In this document: positions 22,370 to 33,475 of the stretch, piece by piece
Position numbering within the stretch: the stretch's first letter is position 1
Layout of the letters: each line of letters opens with the position of its first letter
From: Trichosporon coremiiforme
Taxonomy: Eukaryota; Basidiomycota; Tremellomycetes; Trichosporonales; Trichosporonaceae
NCBI GenBank assembly: GCA_039545355.1
Contig: BCJJ01000012.1
Location: 186,001 to 250,000, forward strand
Length of the DNA: 64,000 nt
Direction: 5' to 3'
Notes under the pieces: model-generated
The model's input: only the letters and a program-made list of their open reading frames with translations
Told to the model about the DNA's origin: nothing
The model's database searches: none
Program-made: the position numbers and the translations under genes

Positions 22370-23699
22370 GCGGTACGAGCATCGAGTTAGCGAACGTCCG
22401 AAGTTCCAGCGGTTTGAGCCAGCGCAACCAACCCGGCCTGCAGCGCCGAGCGTAACCTCAGTCTAAAACTGTAGATAGAAACCCCACACATCTCAATCTC
22501 TCACGTACACTACATTTTCACCTGCCCATATACTACGACAACAAGTAACTACACCCAGGACATTTCCGTAGGAGAATGCAACAAGTAATGACTGTACTCA
22601 TCACCGAGGAGTGTAGGTTGGACGGGCTGAGCTACGATGGCAAGGCACGCGTTAGGCTGTGGGCACGGGGAGACCTTACTTCGACTCCGGTGCAAAGGTG
22701 TACCCCAGGTGTGCCCACCGGATGGTCGCGGACGAACGGTGGGCGCGAGTGTTTTTTCGCAAGCTTAACGAAACAGCCGTAAAGTCAAAACTTGAGTATA
22801 CAATCGACAATCATGCTGCGCAAGCGGGTGTAAATCCCCCTTAGTCGTCCTTGACTGCCCAACTGACGCGCGCCCAGACACAGCTAGATCGTGTGCATGT
22901 GCAGATCCCTACAATGCGTATTTATAGCGCGTTTGTGGGCTTAGAATGCGTTGCATGCGCAGCATACGTGCATAGACCGGGTATGTCTAGTTTGGCCAAG
23001 ATACACAACATCGCGACTCTTCCACAAGCAGCACACTGGTGGGCGGGTATCTGCACGACACGCACCCCGCGACTCGGTGACGGCACGGCGGCACAGTGGT
23101 ACATATGCATTGTCGCTACGTGCGTGCGGCCGTGTCTTTCCCCGCGCCTGGCCTGGAAAGCTGGAGAGCTGGGAGAGCTGGGAGACGTGTCCGCTGAACT
23201 CTTCCGGTATACGGGAAGCCGAAAACGTCCCGCGACGCGTACTCGACGCGAATCCTCTACGCGTCTGGGACACAAATGCCAAGACGCTAAAAGCTTGCAC
23301 TATTGCCTATGGAACTGCGGAGCAACGAAAAGGGTAAGTGAGATGCTTTGAAACAAGCCGAGCCCACTGCGGCCCAATTCTCGACCCGCATGCGTCGCAT
23401 GTGGGCGCCGTCCGGCTAGAGTTTGTGTGTGGAATGTGTGTGGAATGTGTGTGGAATGTGGCACTGAGCCTACAGACTCTGACGGATCAGCCCGTATTCG
23501 GAGGTGGTTATCGCTGACGTCCTGTTGGCCGGTGCTCCGCGCACCCGTGTTGAGCGTTGAGGGCAATGCCAGTGGCTTGGGATTGTGAGGCACAGACGGG
23601 AGAGGAGCATGGGCCAGCGAATCGAGGCTTGCAAGGTCCTATTTTCTTTAGGCCCTTCATTCACAGTGCATCAACTGAGTGGTGTGGTGCCGTTCTGAA
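22370..23699. other. Intergenic, low-complexity patches
   Basis: No gene is supported. A 10-mer gtgtggaatg is repeated three times at about 23428-23460, and gagctgggagagctgggag occurs at about 23167-23190. Confidence 0.5.
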
Positions 23700-23701
23700 T
23701 A

Positions 23702-23728
23702 AACTAGGGTCACAGGTTAAGTCGAACG
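23702..23728 (+). repeat. Left terminal inverted repeat of the Tc1/mariner element
   Basis: Identical over 27 bp to the reverse complement of 25432-25458; preceded by TA. Confidence 0.95.
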
Positions 23729-23875
23729 AGTGGTGCCACAAACGAGGCCGTGAACTGTCGACCTCGCTGCAACCACGAATAACTCATGCATATGCATGTT
23801 TCTTGCTCTATAAACAGTTGTTCCACGTGCATGGGAGTCTTGGTAACCTATATACGAAGCATGGTGCACCTGGGA

Positions 23876-25016
23876 TCAATACTTAATGTGTCCTCCATTA
23901 GCAGAGATGGTGTCCTTGATCCTGTTAGGCATGGACATGATAAGTCGGTCGATCTCATTCTGATCATAGGTGTTCCAGAGCTCCGTAGCGGCAGCGAATA
24001 GCCCCTCCTGGGTGGTGGGACGAGGGTTGAGACGGGCCAGGCGGCGCTTGAGGTTGCTCCAAAGGTTCTCAATGGGGTTGAGGCAAGGAGAGCAGGGAGG
24101 GTGAGGCAGGAAGCGCATGCCAAGTTGCTCTGCCTTGCCACGGGTGGCCTTGGCTGTGTGGACGACAGCGTTGTCCTCTACAACCCAGGGCAAGCCATAA
24201 CCACGCCACTGAGTCTTGACACGCTTCCAGCAATCAAACAACTCCTTCTCAGTCACCTGGGTGCGATAGATGGCCGCATTGACTCCCTTGCGCTTGGAGG
24301 TCGACTGGGAGGTGTCAAACCACACCAGCTTCGACTTGCCGCCATACCAGATAGCCCCCCAGCACATAATCGACCCACAGCTCGATCTGAAGGTGTACTG
24401 GATGTACCTGAGTGTCAGCACTCTTCCACAGCATGTAGAACGTCAGGAAAGACACTCACCGCTCATTGGCACGGTCAGAACCGATGGGGCGCGTCACATA
24501 TGCTCTGTGGAGCTGGTCAATGTAGAGAGGGACCTCGTCACAGAAGATCACCTTCCTCCACTCTTGGAAGAGTCGCTGCTGCTCAAGAGCATAAGCGAGA
24601 CGCTTCTCCTTGTGAAGGGGGCTTAGATACGGCCGCACAAGAGCCACAAAGCGGCCATAACCAAGCTGGCGACGTGCACGGCGCAGAGTCATGAGAGAGA
24701 GGACAATGTCTCTGTCTGCAAGAGTGTCCAACACCTCACGATTGCTGGCGAAGGGCTGAGCCTCAAAGACCTCGTAGATCGCTCTGAGGTTGTCGGGAGT
24801 GAGCTTGGTGTGGCTGCGGGGGATGCGGATCCCCTGGACAGGGTTCAGAACAGCCAGAGCAGGTGGAATGAGAGCCTGGAGGCGAGCTAACATCACACAG
24901 TAACCCACAGTGCTCTTGGCGATGTTGTACTCCCAGGCGACAGAGGAATAGCTGCGGTAGCGAGCCAAGGACGCAATCTTGGCGCGGCGGCGAGGTGTGA
25001 GGCAAGGGCGAGGCAT
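23876..25016 (-). CDS. Tc1/mariner (impala-like) DD34E transposase
   Basis: Cut-and-paste transposase of 362 aa. Two exons, 25016..24460 and 24407..23876, are joined across a 52-nt intron (GTGAGT...ctgacactcag), restoring NERYIQYTF. The N-terminal DNA-binding region has two helix-turn-helix-like parts: RRRAKIASLARYRSYSSVAW with STVGYCVM, then the REVLDTLADRDIVLSLMTLRRARR region. The DDE catalytic residues are visible: FCDEVPLYI for the first Asp, VVEDNAVVHTAKA for the second, and NPIENLWSNLKRRL for the Glu. There are 34 residues between the second Asp and the Glu, the Tc1 spacing. The ATG at 25016 (MPRPCLTPRRR) is chosen over an in-frame start 16 codons upstream because this is where such transposases begin. 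The frame is unbroken. Confidence 0.93.
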
Positions 25017-25431
25017 AGCTGCAAGTTCTGATGAGGTAGAGCTGTTGTGGAAGAGAAGTGGCACTCAAGGAGGCTTATATGCCACAAAGATGGACAGTCG
25101 GACGGACTCCGCTGCCGATATGCATGGTTTCGACTCAATTCTTGGATTTTCCAAAAGCCCAGCTTCGGAGCTTGATACATGAAAGATTTGGGGCAAGCAC
25201 AGGCCTCGGTGGCTGAGATCTAGGGCGATAAGGAGGGTGGTGACATGCAGCTTTATTGTGGTGGTGTGGTGGCCAGTATGCACGGTGCGCTCTGCAGCTC
25301 CATTTGTCCGAGCTGCCAAGCATTCCTTTCGGCTCTACGCGGAGTTTCTAGGCATAAAGAGTACCGTTGCATGAGTTATGGATCAGAACATGAGCCACGG
25401 CGAGGTTGACGATGACGGGACCGTGCGCATC

Positions 25432-25458
25432 CGTTCGACTTAACCTGTGACCCTAGTT
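25432..25458 (-). repeat. Right terminal inverted repeat of the Tc1/mariner element
   Basis: Exact inverted copy of 23702-23728; followed by TA. Confidence 0.95.
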
Positions 25459-25794
25459 TACAGTCGATACTAATATCAGTCCTCACTCACCTCGTAGAGT
25501 GATGACAGGGCAAAGACTCCTTGTGGATAAACTTGCTGGGTGATCCACGATCGCACCGCATGAGAACCCAGACGCAATATGTGTCAGCCGTCGACGGAAC
25601 CTTTACATTCTTCTTCATCTTTACGGCTACTTAACAATTAAGGATGGAGATGGTTGACATCATCGCTGACAGATAATTTGTGTCCGAGGCATGTGATCAC
25701 TAGATTTTCTCAATAGATTATGTCTAACTGCCACTTAGGCTTTTTTCTTCGCGCCTGACTGCTCTCACTTGCGGGTCACCTGCTCGGTCGCAGC
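25459..25794. other. Short intergenic stretch
   Basis: Between the transposon end and the carbonic anhydrase stop. Relatively AT-rich with no feature seen. Confidence 0.5.
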
Positions 25795-27015
25795 TCACTT
25801 GCAGCGCGAGAAGCCGAGGTCCTTGAGCATGCCGGTGCCAATGTCGTAGAGCCAGCCGTGGACGCAGACGCGCTTGTTCTTCTTCCACTCGTTCTGGATT
25901 GCGTTCGTCTCGGCCATGACGTTGACGCTCTGGTTGACGTTGGCGACGATGAGGTCGGCGGCGGTGGCGCCCTCGGGCAGCGTCCAGCGGAGCTTGATGA
26001 GCGGAGCGAGGAAGTTGTCCAGACCAGGCTCGGTGCCCGGCTTGACGTCCTTGGGGTGGAAGCAGTCACCCTTGTGCTTCTTGTCCTTCTTGCCCTTCTT
26101 GTCGTCCTTGTGGCCCTCAGCGTTATCGGTCTTGTTTGCGTCCGGGTTCGGGGCCGCGAATGCTGCAGCCGCTCCACCGCAGTTGGTGTGGCCGACGATG
26201 ACCACGTGCGACACGTTCAGGTGGCCCACGGCGTACTCGACCACAGCTTGCGAGTTCCAGTCGTCTGCTTGGATTTGGTTTGCAATGTTGCGCTGATGTC
26301 AGCAGACGCTCATGTGCCCATGGTGTTCAGGTGTTCATGTGGGCCCTGCCACATTCCCCGACTTCAGGCCCAAATGACGCCAGGTTTCTCGTTATCATTG
26401 TCCAAAATGTGAATGATCACGTTCTTTGACGATTGATAAGTATTGACCCCGGTTCTCAGGCTCAATTCCGATCGGGCCGATTGTGGGCTTATCTTAATTG
26501 GTGGAGAAGACCGAAGACCGCAGGCCCGCAGTCCAGCACTGACATCCGACTACGGCACCGACAGCCCCATTACGCCTTTTGACGTTGGCACCGGTCTCAC
26601 ATGTCTGTAGCCCTCGCACCAGGCCTGGGGAGTCTGGGGAGCCCCCAGTCCGTCGCTCGGAGTCACAGGGGCGCAGCTCGACCACAGCTGACCTCGCTCG
26701 GGGGACTCGTCGCTCAAGGTGACTCACGTGTGTGAAAATAGAACCGGGGTCTTGGTGTGTGATAACGCTCTCGGGGACACGAGAGTCCGAGCAGCCGATC
26801 CAGACGATGCCGGGGTGCTGGCTCGCGTTGAGCGTGGGGAAGAAGTTGGGATCCTCCTTCGCCTTGGCGTTCGCCCACTGCGAGTTGTTGCTGAAGAAGT
26901 GCGCGAGCTCGGGGAACTCAGTGTCGGAGCTGTTGGCGGCAGCGGAGGGGGCAGTCGGCGCAGCCGAGGCAACGGCGCTGAGCGCGGCAAGTGCGGCAGC
27001 GGTGATACCGAACAT
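25795..27015 (-). CDS. Beta-class carbonic anhydrase with signal peptide
   Basis: Zinc enzyme for CO2/bicarbonate interconversion, 261 aa. Exons 27015..26728 and 26292..25795 join in phase 0 and restore the family motif IFTHRNIAN. Zinc and active-site motifs are complete: CSDSRVP (Cys75, Asp77, Arg79) and HTNCGGAAAA (His131, Cys134). A signal peptide (MFGITAAALAALSAVASAAP) predicts secretion, unlike the cytosolic enzymes best known in fungi. Two oddities. First, a highly charged insertion of about 40 residues after HTNCGG, containing GHKDDKKGKKDKKHKG. Second, the intron is 435 nt, long for this genome, and stays open from exon 1, so unspliced mRNA would give an alternative C-terminus. The start is the ATG that begins the signal peptide. 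Activity is predicted from intact ligands only. Confidence 0.9.
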
Positions 27016-29339
27016 GATTCTGAATGTGTAAGAGGAAGAACAAGAAACTGGTAGAGGTAACAGAGAAATGGGGGCGAGTGGACAGGATCGACGAGGAGGA
27101 AAGTACTGGGGCTTAAGTACGTCGAGAGAGCGAGCGAGCGAGGGCGCCAGCCCGGCTTTTGTTCAATTAGATGTGGAGCGATCAAGACTGCGCAGACGCT
27201 AGCACGTTGGTGGGTGGGGAAGTGGTGTGGGGGTCGACACAAGGCCGAGACACCCCAGGTCGTGCGGGGATCGGTGCACGCCCGGCGCCAGCCCCGCCTT
27301 CTGGCGAGACAGCTGTGCTGCTGGATCTGGGGTCGTGCGCGTCTCTAGGGGATCGAGGGCACCACGAGGGTGACAGTGGGGGCACGACGTCCACAGTGGT
27401 GCCCTCAATGTACGAGAGCACGCGGTGGTGGGGCGCACAGACTGCCGTCAGGCCCAGTTCAGGAGGTTGGAAGGATCAAGGACAGCCAGTGGCAGCTGCG
27501 TACTGCGTTTCCTGCGTATCAGATAAGTGCCAAGACTTTTCGGCCTGAAACTGGGTTGCTTCGACGCTCGACTACTGGTCCAAGGATAAGGCTGGCTCTC
27601 GCTAGTGCGCTAGCTTATCTCCCGCCCACCGAGGTGCGCACGGGGTCTTGGCGTCGCGTTCCTGTCGTCGGACCATTGCTCTGCTGCGATGTGGCCTCGT
27701 GCCCCGATGTTAACGCACGACGATGATGTCTGTGGGGCAAGCAGTCAACGAATACGAACGGCACAAGACCTGTGCACATAACGTTTTAAGGGATAGAGTT
27801 CTAAGCATGTCACTCTTTTCCAATCAGAGCAGGGCATTATGGAAGACAGAGGGCCGAGATGGCACCAGGTCCACAGGTACGGCGAGGAACCGGGAGGATA
27901 CGGACGATGAGCGCGGAGCGGAGCACAAGTGGGGTGCCAGTTAGCTCTGGGCTCCCAGATCTGATCCGCCGGAGTCGCGCTCTACGTTCTGGGCTGTTCC
28001 CAGATACCGGACTTGGCGTAGGCTTCTCACTGCTCGGCCATGGCTGGCTTGATCGGCGGTCGTCACCGCGTTTGACTTCTTTCCCCTCCTGGTTTCCAGG
28101 AAGACCTCCCGATATCCCGATCCGTATCATGCAGCACTTTGCCAAGCGCAGAGCTGCATTTAGCAAGGGGAATGCGTTCCTACTACTGCACTGGAACGAC
28201 GCCATGCCCCGCCTAATTGCGTCGCCGCCTTCTCGTGGGTTCTCGACCCTTGGGCTGAATTGCAGCAAGAGGCTGCGAACATCCCCCACGGACTAAGGCA
28301 CGAGGGGCAGCTGGACGCCAAGACAAACAGCACGGGGTTGCGTGATCCACACCCTTCTTAACCCTCTTCCGCATCACTCTCCGACTCGGTCGCTCTGTCG
28401 GAGTAACCCTCAGACGGGCCAAGCCTGCACCAAACCCCTGCACACGAGGGAATTCCGGCAGAAAGGTCCGATTCAGCACAGGAAGGTGTTTCTAACCCTC
28501 CATCTGGGTGCCGTTCCTCTTTTTTCGCCGGGCAGTCACTGCCCTCATGACAGAGAACGTCATGTTGGTCAAGCGAGAGATCAACGAGAGAGCAATCTTG
28601 GCTATGGTCGCTGTTGTCATTGTCGAAATCCTTAGAGCCCAGGCGCCCGCGATGCCGGGGTTCACCGAACCCCGAAGGCACGGAGAGTCGGGGCTCTTTC
28701 GAGATCCACTACTCTCGAACTTCGTTACGCAACAGTCAATAACAAGGTTAACTAACTACTTAACTGAATGGAGGGAGTTACTGACGATGCTATCCAGGTC
28801 ATATCGGGGGACGCGACATCCTCAGACAACCTCTATCCATGGGCAGCGTGCAAGGAGCGGGGTACGGGAACACTACGCTGAACTGAGTCGGCTACAAATT
28901 ACGCCCTTCCAGTCACAAGAGTCGCGCGCGAGCTAGTCACCGTTCCGTTCTCTGGATAGTCAAAGTGCCCAGCTAGTCGCCTGCAGTCAGCACTGGATAC
29001 AACTAGCGGGACCTGGGGCCTAGACTCGGCATGCTAATCGCCTGAGATGACTCTCAGCCGTTAGACATCAGCTTGCGTGCGGAGTGTCTGCGGCCCGGGA
29101 CTGGCCACCTGATACGGTACTGCTTTGAGACACTCAGAAATGTCAATCAATGACGACCGCCCGATCGCATGAGTGGATGCCGGCCTATACCCTGCCCGTG
29201 ATTGTCCACATTATAAGAACCTTGACATCCCAATGAAACGCACATGAAAGGTTATGACTATTGTTACAAACAGCGTCTATCTCTAGCGTTGATATCCATA
29301 TCTTCACAATTGTTCTTCTTCACTACTGAAGCTCTCGTC
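27016..29339. other. Gene-poor intergenic region
   Basis: 2.3 kb with no supported gene. TTAAG at 27113-27117 lies about 100 bp before the carbonic anhydrase ATG. Frames at 27859-28296 (+) and 28358-28681 (-) are open but overlap others and show no motif. Confidence 0.5.
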
Positions 29340-31435
29340 TCATCGGTGGCCCCTCTCGGCCCAGATCTTGTCGTCGGCAGACACTCGGTTACGCGAACAC
29401 TCGTCCATGATGCCATGGGAGCGCATACGAGCCTCCATGTCCTCGAGCTTCTGTCCACATGCGCACCACTCCCATCCGATATCCTCCCTCGCGGCTTCGA
29501 TGGGATCGTCACTCGCAAGCGGGTCGTGGACGTGTGCCTCGTAAGTCGGCAAGTTGAGAATGGGCGGGATCATGGAGCAGGAGGGAATCATGGCAGGGCG
29601 GCTGACACGGAGCATCCTCAGTCCTCCCGGACCAGGGGTCTTGAGCGGCTTGCCCCGGTCGTCCTCGCCGTACACGCTGAAGAAGACCTCGAGGAGCAGC
29701 TTGTGGCTGACCGTGATCGGGGTGACAACACCCTCCGGCGTCGTCGGCCGCGCGACATCGTCCTTCGGCAGACGGACGTTCGTGTCGATGGCAAACTTGC
29801 CCCCGTCCGGACCGCAGACCTCCTTCCCACCCGCGGCGGGACCGCGCCACGCAGCAATGTAGTCCTTGCCGGGGTAGATCGTTCCCTGCGGCGGGCGTCG
29901 GCCAGATTCGTGAAGCGCAAAGTGGCGAGTCGTGATGACCTTCTTCGCCTCTCCTCCTGCGTCGCGCGGCGACACGATCGTGTGTGTCTGCTCGAGCGCG
30001 AGGCGGACCGTGAAGATCGTAGCTGTGGGCGGGACCGAATCGAGCGAGAAACGGAACTTCATGACGGCACAAACGGTCCAGACATCCGAGCTGAAGCGGG
30101 CGTTCCAGATACCCAAGCCTGGGGCGTAGCCGTTAGCGCAGTCGTCGTACTCTGTCACGCCGCCTTGCGGGTCGGGGTTGTACATGAGCATGATGCTGCG
30201 CTTGGCGTTCACGGTGCCGGTCAGCCACTCGGGTTCGCCCTTGGCCTCGTACGCCGGCGCCTGTGGGAAGGCCTCCTGTCGCGTGATGCTCATGGAGCTG
30301 GCTTGCATCTTATGGATCGGGTCGTCGACCTCGGCGCCGGGCGAGCCGACCGGGGACGTCGGCGCCGTCGAAATACCGTTCCGTCCTGTTGCGACCTGGA
30401 GACCGGCGAGCGCAGCCTCGATCGCCATGGGTCCGGCCGTCGCGCTTGTAGCGCTCACGGGTGTGCTGTTGCCAGATCGCGGGGGGCTGGCCACGCGTGG
30501 CCCAGCGGAGCCTGGAGCGGGCGAGCCGGACCGCGATGGACGGCCAGAGTGCGGGGGCGAGGACCGCTTGCTGCCGCCCATAAAGCTGAAGAGCGAGCTG
30601 GAGGAGCCGACGCGTGGCGGCGCAGCATCCGGCAACCCCTCGAGCTCGGCGTAGAGGTAGTGCGTGATCTTTGCATTAGGGTGCCAGTCGTGCACGGGGT
30701 GGTTGGCAGGGACGATGATGGAGAACTTGAACCTGACCTGTCAGCTATGCACAGAAACAAGCAATCCGATCCGTAGCACCGATCGCCATTGCGCCTGGAA
30801 CATGGCGTGATGGTCCAGACTCAGACTCAAGCCTTGGCGCGGCGCGTTGGCATGCTTTGGCTGACCAAGCTGGCCAGTTGGCTTGCCAAAGCTTGCCGAA
30901 GAATACCGAGCTTCGTGCCTGCCGACCGCGGAGTGATGTAGTGTACTCACTTCTGTGACCCGCTCGGGAGCCAGAGGCCTTCCGAGTTGCCACCGATCAT
31001 CTCGACCTTGCGCTCGAAAAGGACGTCCTCGTCGAGCTTCTTGCCGCCGAAGTCGGCGATCATGACCGTCTTGAGACCGACGCGGATTCGCTTGACCCTC
31101 CGGGCGTCGCGGAGTCGCACCTCGAGCTCCCCGGCGAGCACATGGTCTTCCCTCGGCTTTGCATCCTCAAACTCTCCAGTCGGCTGCTCGGGGACGGGGA
31201 CGAAGAGGATGCCGTAGTTGGGCACGCGGAGCGTGAGTGTCGGAGTGTCGCTGGCGCCGCGGGTGGTGCGGGAGGTGCCCGCCTTCGGCTGGCTCAGGTA
31301 GCGGAGCACCGACATGGGCGTAGACGAAGCGCTGCTAGAGGAAGAGGGCGCGTCGTCGTACTCCGTGAACAGAATCCGGGATGGGTGATGGTCTGGAAGA
31401 GGGAGTTTGGACATTCCATGATGTGCAGGTGTCAT
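29340..31435 (-). CDS. Arrestin-fold domain protein
   Basis: A predicted arrestin-like trafficking adaptor of 625 aa. Exons 31435..30951 and 30732..29340 join across a 218-nt intron, restoring SGSQKFKFSIIVP. The arrestin-N-like part reads LRVPNYGILFVPVPEQP, then ELEVRLRDARRVKRIRVGLK and FERKVEMIGG, followed by FKFSIIVPANHPVHDWHPNA and ITHYLYAELEG. A long Ser/Pro-rich disordered insert (SFMGGSKRSSPPHSGRPSRS) separates it from a C-terminal beta-rich half with TVCAVMKFRFSLDSVPP, TPITVSHKLLLEVFFSV and SCSMIPPILNLPTYE. No PPxY ubiquitin-ligase motif was noticed. Starts at 31435 (MTPAHHG) and 31414 (MSKLPLP) are both plausible. The open frame continues to 31741, but its Arg-rich extension looks non-coding. 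Confidence 0.8.
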
Positions 31436-33115
31436 GGTTCTTATGTTCGGCCGGTGGAGACTGGGATCCACCCACCCCGACGGCGGCCCTGCGTTTGCGC
31501 GTGCGTTGCGTGCGTGATTCGGCCAAATGCGAGTTTTGACTCGTTCGTGATCTCGCTCCTTCCGCCTTTCGCCTCTTCGTTGCCCGCTGCGGGCAACTTT
31601 CGTTGCAAACAGAAGAGCCGAAGCAGCGTAGCGATGACGGAACCGGTTCCAGAGATATCCGCTACGTCCGGTATGGGTTGGACGTGCAGAGGTCGAGCGG
31701 CGAATGGCCCACCCTCCCAGCTTGGCCGCGGCGCGATCCAATGATGCGTGCGAGACTTGCGCCGGTATGGAAATCTGGCCGACGAAACGGTGAGAAATGT
31801 GTCGGCAATCCTCGCAAAAGCTCGGAATGGCAGGTGACTGCCCGCTGCAGTGGTGGAGCGGCCCGCGTGGCTTCTAGGCCTTCTGGGTACGCCGCGGCGG
31901 TGCCTGGAAGTTTTGCTCGGTTCTCCCCGCTGAGCCTGCTGTGTGTCGGACTTCTTTCGTCCGCGGCGTGCTGGTGTGCGGAAATAGAACAGAGCTCAGA
32001 GTATACGATGCGTCGTGAGGGCGTCTCGGAGAATTGCGACTGGGATGCCTTGCTGTGAAGATTGTCGGCACGTAAGTTCGGCTGTAACCTGGGGTGTGTC
32101 GAGTTGGCCGCGGCCAGTGTGTGAGTTTTACGGAATGGAAGTCGTCCCTCATGTCCACCTGACTGACTTCTTATACCTCGCCTCTCTTTTCGGTGCAAGA
32201 CGTTGCTCCGCGACCCACTGTACCACTTGCGTGCTCGCCGCGGCGAGCATTGGGCTAGCAATGGGATCCCGAGGATTTCGGCTAGGTCCGAACTCGCCGC
32301 AGAAACCCAGTTACTAAAGCTGGAACCCGGCCTCCTAAGCCTGCGAAGCAGTCGAATCCGGGAGCCAGCCAGGCCAGGGCGGGCACCTGGCCGCCAACCT
32401 GCCCGCCAGCTCTCATTCGCAGGCCGTTCCCAAACTGTTTCCAACCTGGTTCCCAACCTGGCGTGCCGAGTTGCCGAAACCGGTCTCGGGCCCAGTCCAC
32501 CCAGGCTCACCCAGGTGCACCCAGGTGCGGCATCTGCTTTCCCCTGCGTCCCCTCTGGTGGCGCGGAACTTCGCAGCTCACACTCCGCGGCCTCCACTGA
32601 CTTATGGCTGCATGGCAACGAGCCCACCTCACGTCGGGCAACCTCCTGAGGACGAATCGTGTATTGCCGTCGTCGGGCACTGCGTATAAGGATATACGAG
32701 CGGCGCCTTCCGGGCCGTTTTGGTGTGTTCTGGGCCTTGGTCGCCCGTGACTGTAAGCCACATCGACCGCATGCAGGCACAGCATGTGAACGCGCGCAAC
32801 GGTCCGTGCACATCCTGGCGCCGATGCCGCAGGATCGACCTCTTGCGCATACCGCCGTCCCCGGCACAGTCAAGAGCCCACCTCGCGGGCAAGCTTGGCA
32901 CCTGTGTCACTTCTGGCGATGTACGCTGCTGGCTCTGTGCCCACGACATCTCGGGTTCAGTTGCAGTGACTCGAAATGTTCGCACCAGAAGCCTGCAGTC
33001 GTTCCAGCAATGCACACAAACACGCGCAGGTGCAGACACAAGACAATCAAACAATCACGTACTTGCCCAGGCACCTACGCCCTCTAGGCTTACGTCAGCC
33101 TGTAACAAACATCAA
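31436..33115. other. Intergenic with short repetitive patches
   Basis: 1.7 kb without a supported gene. A 403-codon minus frame (31662-32873) is Arg/Ser-rich and I judge it spurious. Imperfect short repeats occur around 32370-32530 (gttcccaacctgg, cacccaggtg). Confidence 0.5.
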
Positions 33116-33211
33116 GGCGAGATGGCCGAGCGGTCTAAGGCGCTGTGTTAAGGTGAATCATCAGTTCTCCTCCGCAGTCTTCGGACGTGGGTTCGAATCC
33201 CACTCTCGTCA
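33116..33211 (+). tRNA. tRNA-Leu (AAG) with intron
   Basis: 96 nt. The acceptor strands ggcgaga and tctcgtc pair (one G-U) with discriminator A. The D arm is gccgagcggtctaaggc (A box); the T arm is GTGGG-TTCGAAT-CCCAC. The anticodon stem ctgtg/cgcag is interrupted after TTAAGG by an intron of about 18 nt, giving anticodon AAG. A short variable arm (tcttcggac) is present. TTTT follows at about 33242. Confidence 0.85.
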
Positions 33212-33475
33212 AGCGAGTAGTAACATACTCCCTTACGCCTATCTTTTGCTGGTCCGCGCAATGTTTCAGGCTGGAGAAGCTGTGGGCAGTGGAGGGGAGC
33301 ACTTGGCAGGTGGCCTCTTTCGTTGATAGTACGGTGGTTCTAAGCATGTCGAAGATCGTCTTGGTTAAGAGTGAGTCAGGACATGTCAGAAGGTCCGTGC
33401 AAGTCGTCGTGTCCACATCACTAGGCCTTGAAGCCCAAGATGCAATGCAGATAGTGATACATTAGAAGATACAGT

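Larger units (their letters stand above)
23702..25458. mobile_element. Tc1/mariner-superfamily DNA transposon, complete copy
   Basis: A 1,757-bp element. Its ends are perfect 27-bp inverted repeats: 23702-23728 begins AACTAGGGTCACAGGTT and 25432-25458 is its exact reverse complement. It is flanked on both sides by TA (23700-23701 and 25459-25460), the target duplication of this superfamily. Subterminal inverted motifs are also shared: ataactcatgca at 23779-23790 against its complement at 25368-25379, and a 10/11 match at 23757-23767 against 25400-25410. These are possible transposase-binding sites. One transposase gene with an intact frame lies inside on the minus strand. Perfect ends and an open frame suggest recent movement. 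Confidence 0.93.

Noticed and set aside
23427..23460. Tandem gtgtggaatg repeats as a possible CRISPR-like or regulatory array
   Set aside because: Only three short units without spacers; simple tandem repeat.
29244..30776. 510-codon plus-strand frame
   Set aside because: Antisense to the arrestin-fold gene; composition Arg/Gly/Val-rich without domains.
31662..32873. 403-cod on minus frame upstream of the arrestin-fold gene
   Set aside because: Arg/Ser-rich, no homology blocks, no splice signals; likely chance openness in GC-rich DNA.
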